A stretch of 7,455 nucleotides of DNA from Paracoccaceae bacterium (GTDB lineage: Bacteria > Pseudomonadota > Alphaproteobacteria > Rhodobacterales > Rhodobacteraceae). Numbering within the stretch: the stretch's first letter is position 1; each line of letters opens with the position of its first letter. The position numbers and the translations under genes were made by a program. Below are positions 6,076-7,455 of this stretch, one piece after another. The DNA lies in assembly GCA_027069385.1 (NCBI GenBank), contig JALXER010000092.1, positions 1-7,455 on the forward strand, given 5' to 3'. The notes below the pieces were generated by a model, which saw only the letters and a list, made by a program, of their open reading frames with translations, was not told where the DNA came from and did not search any database.

Positions 6076-6105
6076 TCAACAATCTGTTAACTCTCTAATT
6101 TTAAT
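6076..6105 (+). promoter_or_regulatory. Candidate sigma-70-type promoter for the Hint-domain gene
   Basis: TCAACA at 6076-6081 (4/6 to TTGACA), an 18-nt spacer, and TTTAAT at 6100-6105 (5/6 to TATAAT). Transcription would start near 6112, about 12 nt before the first leader hairpin, giving a leader of about 85 nt. Confidence 0.35.
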
Positions 6106-6123
6106 GACTATTTTCTTTGGGAT

Positions 6124-6196
6124 GCCCCGTGCATCCGCTATCCCTATGCACGGGGCCGCTGGCAGCAGCGGATAATTCGGGAAAGGGAACGGGGCC
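6124..6196 (+). promoter_or_regulatory. Structured 5' leader of the Hint-domain gene with two mutually exclusive folds
   Basis: Fold A: GCCCCGTGCAT (6124-6134) pairs perfectly with ATGCACGGGGC (6146-6156), 11 bp with an 11-nt loop, followed by CCGCTG (6156-6161) with CAGCGG (6166-6171), 6 bp with a 4-nt loop (the two compete for base 6156). This leaves the Shine-Dalgarno AAGGGA (6183-6188) free. Fold B: GCCCCGT (6124-6130) pairs with a second ACGGGGC (6189-6195) lying directly between the Shine-Dalgarno and the ATG, and ATCCGCT (6133-6139) pairs with AGCGGAT (6167-6173), nested inside. The folds share bases and cannot coexist. Fold A looks more stable by inspection. The inverted repeat could instead be a DNA operator. 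Confidence 0.45.
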
Positions 6197-7186
6197 ATGG
6201 CGACCTATGAAATGACGTTTTACTCACGCGAGGATCTGACCTTTGGCCGCGATGCCGAAGGGAATTATACCGTTACCATCCACAAGGATGCAGCGCCGCA
6301 GCATATCAAGATAGAGGATCACGACAAAGGCGACGGGGCCAAAAGCTTTGATTCCGCTCGCGGGCATGAAGGCAGCGGCCACCAAACCGTCAGCGGAGAG
6401 GTCAACGGAATGAAGTTCGATCAGGCCGAAATCCAGCCGGTGGCGTCGATGGATCTGGTCGGTGACCCGGATAACAGCTGTTTTGCCATGACGGTCGGTG
6501 ACCCGATGCAGACCTATGGCTACGGGTTTACCTTTGATGCCGAGGCCGGCACCACTGTTTCGCTCGACACCCATAGTTATGATAAGGAACCCAGCTTTGG
6601 CTATGAAAAGGTCTGCGTGGCCTGTTTTACAAAGGGCGTGATGATCGATACCCGCTCTGGCCCTGTTGCCATCCAGAACCTGCTGCCGGGCGATCTGGTC
6701 TGGACCGAGCAGAACGGCTATCAGCCGCTGCGCTGGATCGGGCATACAAAAGTGGCGGCCAAAGGGGTGAATGCGCCGGTCCTGATCAAGGCGGGGGCCT
6801 GCGGGGCCACGGCGGATATGCGGGTTTCGCCCGAACACCGGATGCTGGTTGCCAGCGCCTATTCGGAATTGCTGTTCAATCAGCCAAAGACACTGGTGGC
6901 CGCAAAAGATCTGGTGAACGACCATAGTATACGGGTGGATCACAGCCTTGAAACGGTGGAATACTATCACATCCTGTTTGATCGCCATCAGATCGTGCGC
7001 GCCAATGGCTCGCTCTCTGAAAGCTTTTATCCTGATCACGCCACGCTGGACGGGTTCGCCCCAGCCCAGCAACAGGAGTTGCTCCGCCTGTTCCCGGACC
7101 TGATGCAGCAGGTCACCTATGGGAAAACGGCGTATCCTGGCCTGCATCCCCATGAAACAACTCTGTTATCACAACACATCAATTAG
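6197..7186 (+). CDS. Hint-domain protein with an unrecognised N-terminal domain
   Basis: The C-terminal part of this 329-residue protein is a Hint (hedgehog/intein) domain of the Hint_2 kind common in Rhodobacterales. It starts at about residue 140 with VCVACFTKGVMIDT, where C143 is the expected nucleophile. It continues with IQNLLPGDLVWT (159-170), GYQPLRWIG (174-182), the RVSPEHRMLV block (209-218) and YYHILFDRHQIVRANGSLSESF (256 onward), which ends the core. The tail with PAQQQELLRLFPDL is typical of this group as I remember it. Hint domains in other families catalyse autoprocessing; whether this one does is unknown. Residues 1-135 are acidic, rich in D, H and G, and match nothing I recognise. 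There is no N-terminal signal peptide, and no GGxGxDx RTX repeats, which often accompany such domains. The start is supported by AAGGGA, 8 nt upstream. It is monocistronic within the window. Confidence 0.82.
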   Translation: MATYEMTFYSREDLTFGRDAEGNYTVTIHKDAAPQHIKIEDHDKGDGAKSFDSARGHEGSGHQTVSGEVNGMKFDQAEIQPVASMDLVGDPDNSCFAMTVGDPMQTYGYGFTFDAEAGTTVSLDTHSYDKEPSFGYEKVCVACFTKGVMIDTRSGPVAIQNLLPGDLVWTEQNGYQPLRWIGHTKVAAKGVNAPVLIKAGACGATADMRVSPEHRMLVASAYSELLFNQPKTLVAAKDLVNDHSIRVDHSLETVEYYHILFDRHQIVRANGSLSESFYPDHATLDGFAPAQQQELLRLFPDLMQQVTYGKTAYPGLHPHETTLLSQHIN

Positions 7187-7455
7187 CGCCCCGCCACCGG
7201 AGCCTCCGCAACCAAAACCGGGCGCTCCCGCACTCCAGGGGCAGAATTGCTTACGCAATTCACCCCTTCCGTTTGGGCCGGGCCGCCCTGCGGGCGGTTT
7301 GGGGGCGTTCCGCCCCCTCGCGACATGGCGTCGCTCCCCCCTGAGAGTATTTATGAAAAATGGAAGTCTATTATCATCTTCTTTTCACAAATGCCCCGGG
7401 GGTGAATGGCGCTTGCGCCAGAGGGGGCTGGCCCCCTGCCGAGGCGAAGCCGAGG
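7187..7455. repeat. Non-coding mosaic of hairpins and inverted intergenic repeat modules
   Basis: No credible gene lies in these 269 nt. Perfect or near-perfect hairpins follow one another: 7237-7267, 7283-7297 (CCGCCC-TGC-GGGCGG), 7301-7317 (GGGGGCG-TTC-CGCCCCC), 7320-7334 (GCGAC-N5-GTCGC), 7407-7420 (TGGCG-CTTG-CGCCA) and 7422-7437 (AGGGGG-CTGG-CCCCCT). The module GGGGTGAAT(T/G)GC occurs inverted at 7266-7255 (minus) and 7399-7410 (plus), flanking a core with GAGTATTTATGAAAAATG (7345-7362). I remember similar cores as dispersed repeats in Roseobacter genomes. GCCGAGG recurs at 7438-7444 and 7449-7455, and the element appears to continue past the window edge. Confidence 0.6.
7237..7267 (+). 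terminator. Hairpin downstream of the Hint-domain gene, possible terminator
   Basis: AGGGG, an internal loop, then GAATTGC (7244-7250), loop TTAC, GCAATTC (7255-7261), a bulge and CCCCT (7263-7267) form a two-part stem 51 nt after the stop codon. It has no T-run; the next hairpin, 7283-7297, is followed by only TTT. It may end transcription or stabilise the 3' end, but it also matches the repeat module described for this region. Confidence 0.35.

Larger units (their letters stand above)
5896..6196. other. Divergent intergenic region between hydrolase and Hint-domain genes
   Basis: This 301-nt stretch has no credible gene. It is clearly more AT-rich near the hydrolase (5896-5970). Going towards the Hint gene it holds three TGTCAGC copies, a GC palindrome GGGCGCGCCC (6025-6034), a promoter candidate (6076-6105) and a strongly structured leader (6124-6196). 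Those with support are listed separately. Confidence 0.8.

Noticed and set aside
6124..6156. 11-bp hairpin read as an intrinsic terminator
   Set aside because: No T-run follows, and it lies between a promoter candidate and the ATG of the gene it precedes, with no upstream plus-strand gene to terminate.
6224..7153. Minus-strand open frame (309 codons) opposite the Hint-domain gene
   Set aside because: The plus frame contains all the Hint motifs and a proper ribosome binding site; the antisense product is rich in H, R and Q without any motif.
7320..7334. GCGAC-N5-GTCGC as a regulatory site
   Set aside because: It lies inside a dense hairpin mosaic downstream of a gene and is better explained as part of the repeat element.

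Overview
The window looks like chromosomal DNA of an alphaproteobacterium of the Rhodobacterales (Roseobacter group). This rests on the moderately high GC content, on a dgt / erpA / xthA gene set that I remember as a conserved Rhodobacterales neighbourhood, on a C-terminal Hint-domain protein of the kind abundant in that order, and on GC-rich intergenic hairpin repeats around a GAGTATTTATGAAAAATG core. No database was consulted; the assignment is from recognition.

Layout. 1-114 (minus) is the 5' end of a dGTP triphosphohydrolase gene (dgt) that runs off the left edge. It diverges from erpA (189-521, plus), an A-type Fe-S carrier. Tail-to-tail with erpA, only 11 nt away, is a minus-strand cluster: a GTG-initiated sulfotransferase-like gene (4077-3202), then two exported SEL1-repeat paralogues (3133-2066 with 8 repeats, 2044-533 with 12 repeats). 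xthA (4155-4925, plus; exonuclease III) diverges from the sulfotransferase gene and converges on an HSL-family alpha/beta hydrolase (5895-4936, minus). A 301-nt AT-richer divergent intergenic region precedes a Hint-domain protein (6197-7186, plus). The last 269 nt are a non-coding mosaic of perfect hairpins and inverted repeat modules.

How it fits together. dgt, erpA and xthA are housekeeping functions (dNTP pool, Fe-S delivery, base-excision repair). The SEL1 pair plus the sulfotransferase looks like an accessory block lying between erpA and xthA. The SEL1 proteins probably work in the periplasm as protein-interaction scaffolds; their partners cannot be read from this sequence.

Most interesting signals. 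(i) The Hint gene leader (6124-6196) can form either an 11-bp hairpin plus a 6-bp hairpin that leave the ribosome binding site free, or an alternative nested pairing that captures the bases between the Shine-Dalgarno and the ATG. (ii) TGTCAGC occurs three times, at near-whole-turn spacings, upstream of the Hint promoter candidate. (iii) An identical 10-mer, TACATTCGTC, lies 27 and 26 nt upstream of the start codons of erpA and the first SEL1 gene, in the same orientation. (iv) The two SEL1 arrays are strictly indel-free, exactly 8 x 36 and 12 x 36 residues, with matching 19-residue caps. (v) The Hint protein has an N-terminal half of about 135 residues that I do not recognise.
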